Source of the DNA: CALJTV01 sp034435835
GTDB lineage: Bacteria > Chloroflexota > Dehalococcoidia > GIF9 > UBA5629
Direction of reading: 5' to 3'
Assembly (NCBI GenBank): GCA_034435835.1
Contig: DAOTWF010000017.1
Span: forward strand, 124,001 to 188,000
DNA length: 64,000 bases
Both the position numbers and the translations under genes were made by a program. The notes beneath the pieces are model-generated. The model had not been told where the DNA came from. It did no database searches and saw nothing but the letters and a program-made list of their open reading frames with translations. How positions within the stretch are numbered: position 1 is the first letter of the stretch; each line of letters opens with the position of its first letter. Below, in pieces: positions 55,301-62,722 of this stretch.

Positions 55301-56034
55301 GCCCGGTACCTTTCCTCGCTCTGCCGCAGCTCGGTCTGCATCTGGCGTTCCCGCTCCAGGTTGTTGAGCCAGTGCTGCACTTCTACCTCAGCCAGCTTGC
55401 CGCCGAGGTAGTCCTCGGGCGGCACATAATAGAAGTTGTGGTATACGCGGCTGCCCTTGATGAGCAGGGGGTGGGTCATCACCACACCTTTAAGTATCTC
55501 GGGATCGAATTTCCAGCGGTCGTACTGGCAGATGGCGAGGGCAGGATACCCGGGGCAGAAGTCCTTATTTAGCTTTGCTTCGTATTCCAGGAGCCTCTCC
55601 GAGCCCGGAAGGTTACGCAGCACCCAGGTCATCTCGCCGGTGATGCGGACTGCGGGGTAGCCCTGAGAAAGGGCTTTTTCAGTTTCCTCGATGAGAAAGG
55701 CTATCATCCTGTCGGGGTCGAAATAGCCTTCCCTGGTGTAAGCTCTGCTCTCGTGGAGGATGGAGAGCTGTCCCGACCTTTCCACCGCCGCCACGTCTAC
55801 ACCCCCTTCCTTAAGGTGGCTGCGGACATCATTGGCGGTGCTGGTATCGACGATGTAGATGCACTTCTCGCCGCGCTTGAGTCCGATGGCGATGAAGGGC
55901 ACCACAACAGCTATCCGTTCCTGCGGCGACTCGTAGATGAGGCAGAGATGGTCGTGAGGTTTCAGCCCCTCGAGCATCTGCCTGAGGGTCATCTCCCCCG
56001 GCTGGATGCCATAACCTGCACCACCCATACCCAT
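52324..56034 (-). CDS. hybrid sensor histidine kinase: MEDS, 5x PAS, HisKA, HATPase, REC
   Basis: 1236 residues, soluble. Order: N-terminal MEDS/DcmR-like sensory domain (about 15-215; HLCLIYESPQERIAVVVPFI, CIYIVDT); five PAS domains (about 235-355, 360-480, 485-600, 605-725, 730-850), the third with CHQ...PCTGCPV, a Cys/His set that may bind a cofactor; HisKA GVAHEINNPLTG; HATPase NLIINAEQAL, DNGPGI, GTGLGLS; C-terminal receiver with aspartate in LILIDIKMPGMSG. MEDS is associated with sensing in methanogens and methylotrophs. Strongly similar in its last 500 residues to the kinase at 12636, indicating duplication with a swapped sensor. Confidence 0.92.
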   Translation of the reverse strand: MGMGGAGYGIQPGEMTLRQMLEGLKPHDHLCLIYESPQERIAVVVPFIAIGLKRGEKCIYIVDTSTANDVRSHLKEGGVDVAAVERSGQLSILHESRAYTREGYFDPDRMIAFLIEETEKALSQGYPAVRITGEMTWVLRNLPGSERLLEYEAKLNKDFCPGYPALAICQYDRWKFDPEILKGVVMTHPLLIKGSRVYHNFYYVPPEDYLGGKLAEVEVQHWLNNLERERQMQTELRQSEERYRALTEQGQVGVVVVVEGPRIVYANPKYCEMTGYSQEELYSLTPEQVKASVHPDDREKVWGYFRQRLAGENVPTSYEYCGIRKDGRVRWVEAHVSIMEYDGRPAVRSTIIDITERKKLERALQDSEARYRRLFESSLDGILILEGDSGEIIDANPSIMYRLGYSREELQGKRLWELGFFEDVDKSKAAFEELKKKGYVRYEHLLLRAKDGRRVDAEFVSSEYEVGNRKLFQCNIRDITERKKMEEALKASEREKSIILSTMSELVVRQDLRHRILWVNRAAAQSVNLTPEELVGHYCHQIWHQSSQPCTGCPVAKARDTGEPQEGEIATPDGRRWLIRGYPVKDASGKVVELIEVTLDITERKKAEEALKLSEERYRTLVENANEAISVVQDGIIKFANTKVREISGYTVEELNAMPAQNLIHPDDRDRVIGYHERRLRGEPAPTRYEFRIIDKQGNTRWLDRHATTVTWEDKPAALVLDTDITERKQMEEALRRSEERYRTVLEEADEGYFETDLRGNMTFCGDAIVRALGYSREELCGMNYRQFLPKEEWDANFQTFNRVYRTGEPVRWFPGTAITKNGRRIFIERTILPLRNEKSEIVGFRGVARDVTERKKVEEQRRLLELRAQMASRLASVGEMAAGVAHEINNPLTGVVGYAQLLLSRQDLPEDVRRDLKVINDGAQRVAGIVQRLLAFSRQTKLERRAVNINQLIESTLALRAYSLRTNNIEVTARLDPRLPDTVADPGQIQQVLLNLIINAEQALKEVRRKGKLTITTRKRGGIIEIKVRDNGPGIKPEVMDRIFDPFFTTRPAGEGTGLGLSLCYGIVTEHNGRIYAQSKPGRGATFIVELPVVTEAPQPVQLPIELKAELAGVKILVVDDEPVIRQFVTTALGEQGCEVDAAAKAEEALEKIQKQRYHLILIDIKMPGMSGIHLYQRLRRIARSLAPRVVFVTGDVVSPETERFLSENKLPSLVKPFSAADLVNKVGLALAGRR

Positions 56035-56147
56035 AACACCCCTCCTTCGAGAGCAGGGCTAGTCCCCTGGAATGGCTCTCACTTACGATATTTGCACAAC
56101 ATGTTCGGAATGTCAAGCTTTGCTGCGAAGGGAAAGGCGAGGGTGGG

Positions 56148-58427
56148 TTATTGGGGTGAAGATAGAACCTTGAGCAGGATGATGGCGGCTTTTTTGTCCA
56201 GGGGCTCGTTGTTGTTGCCGCACTTGGGCGACTGTACACAACTGGGGCAGCCATCCTCACAGGGACAGCCCTGCACGGCATCGAGCGTAGCCCTCCACAG
56301 CTTTTCGATGACCTCAAAGCCTTTCCGGGCGATACCGATGCCCCCCGGGTAAGCATCGTAGATGAATATCTGGGACTTGCCGGTATCGGCATGGAGCGGA
56401 GTGGAGACGCCACCGATATCGTTGCGGTCGCACAGGGCAAACAGGGGCAGTATGGCTATGGCGGCGTGCTCGGCGGCGTGCAAGCCACCGGCGAGGTCGA
56501 GCCCCTCCTCAGCTATCTGCTCCATGGCTTTCCCGGGCAGGTCGAACCACAGTGCCTGGGTGAAAAAGCGGATGGGCGGCAGGTCCAGCGGCTCCTCGCC
56601 GATGACCTCCTCGGTGAACTGCATCTTCTTCTTGTAGCCGACCACGTTGTTGGTAACCTCTACCTCGCCGAAACATACCTTCACCCCGGCGCAGGTCTTT
56701 TCCAGGGTCTTGTTCCTTATGCTGATGTCTATTATCTCCTTGGTCTGGGTGTAGTAATTGACGTCTGCGGGCACGGCGATGGCGAGCTTCCGCTGTAGAT
56801 CGAGCTCCTGAATCAGGTAGGACTCGCCCTGGTGGAGATAGACGGCGCCGGGATGGATCTGGAAGAAGGCGACGCTGGCTTCCACGGTCTCCAGCAGTGT
56901 GCCGCCCTGCGAGGCGTCCAGGATGGCATAGGCCTCGCCTGAGCTCGACCTGATGTTGATTCCGGCGGCGGGCTGGGCAAGCCTCGGTGACAGGTACCAC
57001 CTGGAATCCACCCTCCTCAACTTGCCTTCCGCCTCCAGTTCGGCGATGCTACCTTTGAGCACCTCGCCGAAGAACTGGCTGTCAGCCTCGGTCAGCGGCG
57101 TTTCCCAGGCGGCGCAGAGCAGGTGTGACTTGAGGATGTTGGGGTTCTCCCAGTTTATCAGGGCATGTTCGAAGTTGCTCCCAAAGAAGTGGTCGGGGTG
57201 GTTCATCAGGTACTGGTCGAGGGGGTCATCGTGAGCGATGAGGAAGCTCAGGGAGCTGCCGCCCCTGCGTCCACTCCTTCCCGCCTGCTGCCAGGTGCTG
57301 GAGATGCTGCCGGGATAGCCGACCAGGACGGTGGCTTCGAGGTCGCCGATGTCTATGCCCAGCTCCAGGGCGTTGGTGGCTACTGCCCCCAGGAGTTCAC
57401 CCTCGAACAGCGCCTTCTCAATCCGGCGGCGGAGTTCGGGCAAATAGCCGGCGCGGTAGGGGCTGATGCGTTCGGCGAGCTCCGGCTCGAGCTGATTTCT
57501 GGCGTAAAGGTAGACGAGCTCGGTCAGCTTCCGCGTGCGGGTGAACGCCAGGCTGCGGATGTTGTTGCGGACAAGTTCGGTGAACAGGAAGGTGGCTTCG
57601 CTGTTGGCGCTGTGCCGCCCCGCCTTCTTTTCAGTAAGCGGTGGGTTCCAGAAGGCGAACAGCTTACCACCGTAGGGGGAGCCGTCATCGTCCACCACCT
57701 CGAAGGGGAGCCCCACCAGCCTCTGGGCGTGCTCGCCGGGGTTGGCGATGGTGGCGGAGCAGCAGATGAACCGGGGGTTTGAGCCGCAGAGGGCGCAGAT
57801 GCGGCGCAGCCGCCTGAGGATATTTGCCACATGTGAGCCGAAGATGCCCCGGTATACATGCGCCTCGTCCACCACGACGTACTTCAGGTTGCGAAATAGC
57901 CGTGACCAGGAGCCGTGGTTGGGCAGGATGCCGATGTGCAGCATATCGGGGTTGGTGAGCACGATCTTAGCCCGTTTCTTTATCTCCCTCCGCTCTGGAG
58001 CGGGAGTATCGCCGTCAAAGGTGGCGCAGTCGGAATAGCCGATTAATTCCGGGCTGGCAAGTTCGCGGAGGCTGCGGAGCTGGTCCTGCGCCAGGGCTTT
58101 GGTGGGGAACAGGTAGAGGGCGCGGGCGAAGGGGTCTTCGGCGATTGCCTGGAGCACCGCCAGATTGTAGCACAGCGTCTTGCCGCTGGCGCTGGCGGTG
58201 GCTACCATTACATTTTTGCTGCTGCGGGCGGCGTTAACTGCCTGGGCTTGATGGCTGTAGAGTGAGGTTATGCCCAAAGCCCTCAGTCTGGCTTCGAGCT
58301 TGGGGTGGAGCGGTCTCTCCAGTTCGCCGCTTCTGGGCTCACGGGGTGGGATATGCTGGATGTGGACGAGCTGCTGCTTATAGTCGGGGTGTGTCGTCAG
58401 ATGGTGGATGAAGGCGTCGGCGTACAT
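56148..58427 (-). CDS. YprA/MrfA-type DEAD/DEAH-box helicase with C-terminal zinc domain (DUF1998)
   Basis: 759 residues. Helicase motifs: YSHQAQAVNAA (Q), ATASASGKT (I), PTKALAQDQL (Ia), VVVDEAHVYRG (II), CSATIAN (III), and ATNALELGIDIGDL (V) with QQAGRSGRRG (VI). The DUF1998 end has CPCEDGCPSC and CG, a four-Cys zinc site. MrfA-type enzymes are 3'-5' helicases acting in repair of interstrand damage; the partner exonuclease MrfB is not adjacent. DUF503 lies upstream on the same strand, 12 bases away. Confidence 0.9.
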   Translation of the reverse strand: MYADAFIHHLTTHPDYKQQLVHIQHIPPREPRSGELERPLHPKLEARLRALGITSLYSHQAQAVNAARSSKNVMVATASASGKTLCYNLAVLQAIAEDPFARALYLFPTKALAQDQLRSLRELASPELIGYSDCATFDGDTPAPERREIKKRAKIVLTNPDMLHIGILPNHGSWSRLFRNLKYVVVDEAHVYRGIFGSHVANILRRLRRICALCGSNPRFICCSATIANPGEHAQRLVGLPFEVVDDDGSPYGGKLFAFWNPPLTEKKAGRHSANSEATFLFTELVRNNIRSLAFTRTRKLTELVYLYARNQLEPELAERISPYRAGYLPELRRRIEKALFEGELLGAVATNALELGIDIGDLEATVLVGYPGSISSTWQQAGRSGRRGGSSLSFLIAHDDPLDQYLMNHPDHFFGSNFEHALINWENPNILKSHLLCAAWETPLTEADSQFFGEVLKGSIAELEAEGKLRRVDSRWYLSPRLAQPAAGINIRSSSGEAYAILDASQGGTLLETVEASVAFFQIHPGAVYLHQGESYLIQELDLQRKLAIAVPADVNYYTQTKEIIDISIRNKTLEKTCAGVKVCFGEVEVTNNVVGYKKKMQFTEEVIGEEPLDLPPIRFFTQALWFDLPGKAMEQIAEEGLDLAGGLHAAEHAAIAILPLFALCDRNDIGGVSTPLHADTGKSQIFIYDAYPGGIGIARKGFEVIEKLWRATLDAVQGCPCEDGCPSCVQSPKCGNNNEPLDKKAAIILLKVLSSPQ

Positions 58428-58439
58428 AGCAGCCCGCTG

Positions 58440-58733
58440 CTAGTGAGCGGGCAAAATCTCGATCGCCCGCTCCACTATTTCCACCTCGGGATAGTTCTGG
58501 GTGATGAAGTTCACCGCGCGGCTGAGTATTTCGTCAACGTGCTGGTCGTGGTTGCTCACACACGCTATACCCAGAGTTGCCATCTGCCAAAGGTCGAGGT
58601 CGTCTACCTCGGCTATGGAGATGTTATACTGGCTGCGCAGGCGGGAGATTATGGACTTGACTGTGCGCCTTTTGTCCTTAAGTGACTGGCTTCCGTGGAG
58701 GTGGAGCCTTATCTGACAGATGCCCGCGTTCAT
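58440..58733 (-). CDS. DUF503 (YlxP-like) family protein
   Basis: 97 residues; family pattern GICQIRLHLHGSQSLKDKRR, then RLRSQYNISIAEVDDLDLWQ and the late ALEI-type end. Ferredoxin-like small fold, proposed ribosome- or RNA-related in Bacillus (ylxP next to rbfA), function unproven. First of a unit with the helicase. Confidence 0.9.
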   Translation of the reverse strand: MNAGICQIRLHLHGSQSLKDKRRTVKSIISRLRSQYNISIAEVDDLDLWQMATLGIACVSNHDQHVDEILSRAVNFITQNYPEVEIVERAIEILPAH

Positions 58734-58745
58734 TTCTTCAAGCCA

Positions 58746-58783
58746 GCGCCCTCGGCGGGGGAGTGACTGAGGGCGCCTTTTTT
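58746..58783 (+). terminator. intrinsic terminator on the plus strand between two minus-strand genes
   Basis: Perfect 8-bp stem GCGCCCTC/GAGGGCGC (58746-58753, 58769-58776), 15-base loop, and a run of six T on the plus strand (58778-58783). The adjacent genes are both minus strand, where no T run follows the stem, so it points the wrong way for them. Confidence 0.65.
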
Positions 58784-58792
58784 ATCTAACTG

Positions 58793-59083
58793 CTACTTGC
58801 GTTTCTTTTCGGCATAGCAGGTGCTGCAGTAAACCGGGCGGTCATCCTTAGGTTCGAATGGTACCTCACACTCGGCGCCACAGTTGGCGCAGACTGCCTG
58901 GTACATCGTCTTTGATTGACCGTAGCCACGGTAGCGACTCTGTCGCCTGGCTGCCCGACATTCGGGGCAGCGACCGGGTTGGTTCTGTAGCCCTCGCGAC
59001 CGATAGAACTCTTGCTCACCGACGGTGAAGACGAAGCTTCTCCCGCATTCGGAGCAAGTAAGGGTCTTGTCCGCTAGAGCCAA
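58793..59083 (-). CDS. zinc-ribbon protein (zf-trcl plus CxxC)
   Basis: 96 residues. N-terminal treble-clef-like ribbon: LTCSECGRSFVFTVGEQEF, then GRCPECR, and a second CANCG ... YCSTC ribbon, so two four-Cys zinc sites joined by a basic linker (RRQSRYRGYG). Start TTG 59083 with AAGGAGG upstream. Role unknown; small proteins of this type bind nucleic acid or translation factors. Preceded by a long, highly structured leader. Confidence 0.85.
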   Translation of the reverse strand: MALADKTLTCSECGRSFVFTVGEQEFYRSRGLQNQPGRCPECRAARRQSRYRGYGQSKTMYQAVCANCGAECEVPFEPKDDRPVYCSTCYAEKKRK

Positions 59084-59241
59084 TTCCGTGCCTCCTTGTT
59101 GTGTTACTGTGACCTGTTCTGCTGCAGTCTCTGCGGCACAAGACCTCTCTTACCGCGCCGCAAGGAAAAACCCTTTGGCTCCCGGTCTCCCCCCAAGAGG
59201 GTGCCGAACCAGGGAACGGCACCAGCCAGGTTCTGTACACG
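59084..59241 (-). ncRNA. structured leader RNA / candidate attenuator of the zinc-ribbon gene
   Basis: From a promoter at 59248-59276 the minus-strand transcript has about 158 untranslated bases. It can form: a 7-bp hairpin GGTGCCG/CGGCACC (59200-59223); next, a stem CCC..TTGG/CCAA.GGG followed by TTTTT (59166-59201), like an intrinsic terminator and sharing two bases with the first hairpin; then TGCGGC/GCCGCA (59132-59162) with an inner AAGA/TCTT; and finally the AAGGAGG. This is the order expected of transcription attenuation. No known riboswitch class is recognised. Confidence 0.45.
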
Positions 59242-59247
59242 CCTTCT

Positions 59248-59276
59248 AGTGTAGTCCAATATCACCACCGCGTCAA
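59248..59276 (-). promoter_or_regulatory. promoter of the zinc-ribbon leader
   Basis: On the minus strand TTGACG (59276-59271), 17-base spacer, TACACT (59253-59248). Start about 59241. Confidence 0.5.
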
Positions 59277-59403
59277 GTTGACCCTCCACCTTCCTTCCCC
59301 TCAAGGGAGAGGAGGTTCACGGTAAGCCCCCCACTGACGCTGAATCCCCCAACTATTTTCAGCATTGCCCCCTGTCTCCCCAGCAGCGAGCCAGCACCAG
59401 CCC
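59277..59403. other. intergenic, no feature seen
   Basis: Between divergent promoters; pyrimidine-rich on the plus strand, no repeat or small gene that I can support. Confidence 0.4.
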
Positions 59404-59432
59404 TTGACACAACCATCCCTTGATGTTATACT
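59404..59432 (+). promoter_or_regulatory. strong promoter of the metal-transporter operon
   Basis: Consensus TTGACA (59404-59409), 17-base spacer, TATACT (59427-59432) with TGT extension. Start about 59439, directly before the operator. Confidence 0.65.
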
Positions 59433-59440
59433 ATTGCTAC

Positions 59441-59454
59441 TGCAATTGATTGCA
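59441..59454. promoter_or_regulatory. Fur-superfamily operator of the metal-transporter operon
   Basis: TGCAAT-TG-ATTGCA palindrome; an overlapping GATTGCAATC (59448-59457) gives a second symmetric site. The half-sites match the operator at 50027-50041. Confidence 0.6.
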
Positions 59455-59586
59455 ATCACGAGTATTAGCATCCAGGCAAATTGGTTGAGGCAAAGAGGTG
59501 ACTATTTTTCGGACAGGTCTGAATCGGGGTACGGGTGCGGTGACGATATGGATTGAGGCGGCTTGTGGTTTGAGGCCGATCCTGGC

Positions 59587-59742
59587 GTGTGCCGCCTTGA
59601 AGGTGTGAGGGAGTTTGCCCAGATGTTGCTCGATTTCTATCAGTCCAGTATGGAAGAGAAGAAAACAGTGGCAGAGGTTTCCGAGAATTTGCTGCGGCAG
59701 GCGCTGGAGGGGTGGGAAGGTGACCGAAGTGGAGGGGAATAA
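59587..59742 (+). CDS. possible small protein at the head of the metal operon
   Basis: 51 residues from GTG 59587 (frame opens at 59554; TTG 59563 or GTG 59605 are other starts). The body VREFAQMLLDFYQSSMEEKK followed by TVAEVSENLLRQALEGWEG looks like a real amphipathic helical protein. It overlaps the next start (GTG 59720) by 23 bases, in the same transcript. Not recognised; it may be a coupled leader peptide or small regulator. Confidence 0.35.
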   Translation: MCRLEGVREFAQMLLDFYQSSMEEKKTVAEVSENLLRQALEGWEGDRSGGE

Positions 59743-60229
59743 CGTGCTGGACTGGTATGCTAGGAACAAGTTTCTGGTGGGGATGACAATTGAGTTTCCC
59801 GTGCTTATCCTTGGCGGGCTAGCAGGGATGGCATTTTCCTTGCTGAAGCTGCACCTTTTCCCTTGGGTAAACGCTATAGGTTTAGTGTTCTTGGCGGCTG
59901 GCTATGTGATCCATCTGGGCTACGCCCATGGGGAGTTTAAAAAGCTGGGCGTCGCGCCTCATGGCAAAAGCGGTATACCTGAGGTGCTGGTGACCTCTGG
60001 CATATATTCCAGAATCAGGCATCCGGGGTATCTGGGCTTGATCCTGATTTATTTCGGTCTAGCCGTTATCTTTGGGACCGTCTGGATGCTCATCCCTGCG
60101 GCGCTTTTTGCTACTCTGACCGGCATGACGGCTTTGAAAGAGGAAAGACTGTTGAAGCAGCACTTCGGGGAAAAGTACGAAGAATATGCGGCTAAGGTGC
60201 CTTGGCGGTTTATCCCAGGGGTATTCTAG
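59720..60229 (+). CDS. isoprenylcysteine carboxyl methyltransferase (ICMT)/PEMT-like membrane methyltransferase
   Basis: 169 residues, about four membrane segments. Signature region: LVTSGIYSRIRHPGYLGLIL and the ending ALKEERLLKQHFGEKYEEYA, typical of prokaryotic ICMT-family methyltransferases. Start GTG 59720, preceded by GGAGGGG; an open frame back to 59615 gives a non-natural extension. The methyl acceptor is unknown (bacteria lack prenylated proteins of the eukaryotic kind). It sits between the metal-regulated promoter and the ABC genes, 32 bases from the binding protein. Confidence 0.85.
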   Translation: MTEVEGNNVLDWYARNKFLVGMTIEFPVLILGGLAGMAFSLLKLHLFPWVNAIGLVFLAAGYVIHLGYAHGEFKKLGVAPHGKSGIPEVLVTSGIYSRIRHPGYLGLILIYFGLAVIFGTVWMLIPAALFATLTGMTALKEERLLKQHFGEKYEEYAAKVPWRFIPGVF

Positions 60230-60261
60230 TCAACGGCGGAACAAATAAGAAGGAGGTAAAA

Positions 60262-61107
60262 ATGAAGTCAAAACTCTGGCTGATTACCATAGCGGTGGCT
60301 GTAGCCCTGTTAGCAGGGCTGCCTGCGTGCACCCCTGCTTCCGCTGACGTTGTGGCAGGCTCTTCGCACATCGCCAACATCATCGCCGACGTCTCCGCCG
60401 GCAAGCTCAAGGTACGGGTGCTGATACCGCCGGAGGCATGTCCGGGGCATTACGACATTAAGCCGGGGGACATCGCGGCGCTGACGAAATCAAAAGCGCT
60501 CATAATCCACGATTACCAGCAAAACATGAAAAATGTCACCTCTGCTATCGAGGCGGCTAAAAACCCCAACCTTATCGTCAAGGTTGTCGAGGTTAAAGGC
60601 AACTGGATGGTGCCCTCGGTGCAGGCTGAGGGGGTGACCAAGGTCGCCGAGATACTGGCTGGGTTAGACAGAGAAAATGCCGACTTTTACCGTCAACGTG
60701 CTGAGCAGAGGAAGAGGGAAATCTTAGCTAAAGGCGATGAGGTGAAGAAGCGGCTGGAGGCGGCAAACTTAAGCCAGGTGAAGGTGATATGTGCAGACAA
60801 GCAGCTCGGTTTTGTAAAATGGGCGGGGTTTAACGTGGTTGCCAGCTATGGCCGCCCCGAGGAGCTTAGCGTCGGCGACGTGGAGAAGCTGGTGAAGCAG
60901 GCGAGGGAGGCTGGAGCGGTGTTGGTCATCGATAACCTGCAGAGCGGCGCCACCGCCACCAGTGAAGCCATGGCGAGGGATATCGGTGCGGTGCAGGTGA
61001 CCATCTCCAACTTTCCCGGTGGGCTTAAGGGGACTGAGAGCTGGGAGAAGGCGATGGACAGGAATGTGGAGCTGCTGTTTGGGGCTTTAGACAAGGTAAG
61101 GAAATGA
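60262..61107 (+). CDS. metal ABC transporter substrate-binding lipoprotein (ZnuA/TroA-like), atypical ligands
   Basis: 281 residues. Signal peptide with lipobox GLPAC (Cys about residue 22), so membrane-anchored. Cluster A-1 fold; first metal histidine likely in PGHYDIKPGD, second in IIHDYQQN. The later His of classical ZnuA/TroA proteins is not evident: the matching strand reads VICADKQLGFVKW. Carboxylates such as the Asp in VIDNLQSG remain. ATG 60262 follows AGGAGG. Metal specificity (Zn, Mn, Fe) unclear; regulation by a Fur-family box supports metal uptake. Confidence 0.8.
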   Translation: MKSKLWLITIAVAVALLAGLPACTPASADVVAGSSHIANIIADVSAGKLKVRVLIPPEACPGHYDIKPGDIAALTKSKALIIHDYQQNMKNVTSAIEAAKNPNLIVKVVEVKGNWMVPSVQAEGVTKVAEILAGLDRENADFYRQRAEQRKREILAKGDEVKKRLEAANLSQVKVICADKQLGFVKWAGFNVVASYGRPEELSVGDVEKLVKQAREAGAVLVIDNLQSGATATSEAMARDIGAVQVTISNFPGGLKGTESWEKAMDRNVELLFGALDKVRK

Positions 61108-61886
61108 TGGATGGGGCTGTTATCAGGCTGAAAGACGCCGTGGTCTCCTACCGGGAGGACGTGGCGCTTGAGGGGGTGTCGCTGGAGGTGATGCGGGGGG
61201 AGTTTGTGGGCATCATCGGGCCCAACGGTGCCGGTAAGACCACGCTGCTCACCGTCATCAACGGGTTGGCACGGCTGGTGCATGGTGAGGCATGGGTGCT
61301 GGGGATGAGGGTGGACAGGAGGAACGGGATTGAGCTACGGAAGCGCATCGGTTATGTAGCCCAGGTGGAGAACATCGACCCCCGCCTTCCCATCAGCGTC
61401 CGCGAGACGGTGCTGGTGGGGTGTTATGGCAAGCTGGGCTTTTTCCGCCGCCCCACAAGAGCCGAGCGGGAGGCAGTGGACCATGTGCTGGAGCTTGTGG
61501 GCATCAGCCACCTGGCGGAGCGCCCCGTCGGACACCTCTCAGGAGGGGAGTACCAGAGGGCAGCCATCGCCCGGGCTCTGGTGCAGCAGCCGGAGATACT
61601 GCTATTGGACGAGCCCACAGCCTCTCTTGATCCGCCGGCGCAGAGGGACATTTTGAGCCTTGTCCAGCTCATCCATGCGCAGCAGCACATCACCACCCTC
61701 TATGTCACCCACGACCTCAGGACCTTGCCCTCCGTGTGCCAGCGGGTGGTGATGATGAGGGACGGCAGGATATGGCGGCAGGGCAGCCCCGATGCTGTGC
61801 TGAGGGCGGAGGTGCTCGCTAAGCTCTACGGGGCTCCGTCGTCGGTGGAACCGGATGGCAGCTGGTCAACGAGGTCAGTCAGGTGA
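61104..61886 (+). CDS. znuC: metal ABC transporter ATP-binding protein
   Basis: 260 residues. Walker A GPNGAGKTTLL, Q-loop QVENIDP, signature LSGGEYQRAAIARAL, Walker B ILLLDEPTASLD and H-loop YVTHD are all intact. ATGA overlap with the binding protein and GTGA overlap with the permease show tight coupling. Energises import by the ZnuA/ZnuB-type partners. The symbol reflects the family, not proven zinc use. Confidence 0.9.
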   Translation: MMDGAVIRLKDAVVSYREDVALEGVSLEVMRGEFVGIIGPNGAGKTTLLTVINGLARLVHGEAWVLGMRVDRRNGIELRKRIGYVAQVENIDPRLPISVRETVLVGCYGKLGFFRRPTRAEREAVDHVLELVGISHLAERPVGHLSGGEYQRAAIARALVQQPEILLLDEPTASLDPPAQRDILSLVQLIHAQQHITTLYVTHDLRTLPSVCQRVVMMRDGRIWRQGSPDAVLRAEVLAKLYGAPSSVEPDGSWSTRSVR

Positions 61887-62722
61887 ACATCCTTGAATAC
61901 CAGTTCATGCAGAATGCCGTCATCGCCGGGCTGTGCGGGGGGATTACTTGTGCTGTGGTCGGTGTCTTTGTGGTCACCATGCACCTCTCCTTCATCGGTG
62001 TGTGCATCGCCCATGCTGCCTTCGCCGGCGCCCTTCTGGGCGTCTGGGCGGGCTTTGACCCGCTTCTGGGGGCGCTGGTTTTCAGCCTTATCGCCACCGC
62101 CGTCATCGGGCCGCTGGCGGACAGAGGGGAACTCAGCCCGGACACTTCCATAGGCATAGTCTTCTCGCTGATGCTGGGGCTGGCTTTCCTGTTTATGGGG
62201 CTAATGCCCGGGGCGAGGACGGAGGCGCTGAACCTTTTCTGGGGCAGCATCCTGACGGTTAGCCGCCGCGACCTCATCTTCTTAGGCGCGGTTGCCCTAA
62301 TGATGATCGGGCTGGTGGCTGCTTTCTACAAAGAGATTATGGCGGTGGTCTGCCATAGACAGGTGGCGGTGGCGGTGGGCATACCGGCGGCGCTGGTGTT
62401 CTATGGTATACTGTTCGCCACTGGTGTCACCGTCACCGCCTCGCTGCAGAGCATTGGCGGGCTCCTGGTCTATAGCCTGATACTGAACCCGGCGGCAGCG
62501 GCTTACCAGCTTACTTATAACCTCAAGCGCATGCTGCTCATCGCCTCCTCCTTCGGCATACTCTCCTGCTGGGCGGGATTGGCGGCATCTTATCTGTTTG
62601 ACCTACCCTCGGGTGCCTCCATCGTAATAGTCTCCTCAATAATTTTTGGGCTGGCGGTTGCCTTTTCGCCCAAGAGGAAGGTGCGGCGCTGGCAGGAGAA
62701 GCCGCTCACGGCAGGGGAGTGA
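61883..62722 (+). CDS. znuB: metal ABC transporter permease (ABC-3 family)
   Basis: 279 residues, about eight membrane segments. ABC-3 features: FMQNAVIAGLCGGITCAVVG at the start, HLSFIGVCIAHAAFAGALLG, and QSIGGLLVYSLILNPAAAAY near the coupling helix. Start GTG 61883 overlaps znuC. Forms the membrane channel of the metal importer. Confidence 0.9.
   Translation: MNILEYQFMQNAVIAGLCGGITCAVVGVFVVTMHLSFIGVCIAHAAFAGALLGVWAGFDPLLGALVFSLIATAVIGPLADRGELSPDTSIGIVFSLMLGLAFLFMGLMPGARTEALNLFWGSILTVSRRDLIFLGAVALMMIGLVAAFYKEIMAVVCHRQVAVAVGIPAALVFYGILFATGVTVTASLQSIGGLLVYSLILNPAAAAYQLTYNLKRMLLIASSFGILSCWAGLAASYLFDLPSGASIVIVSSIIFGLAVAFSPKRKVRRWQEKPLTAGE

Noticed and set aside
59615..59719. Upstream extension of the ICMT-like gene
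   Set aside because: The added residues are Arg/Cys/Trp-rich and unlike the family; GTG 59720 has a good ribosome site.
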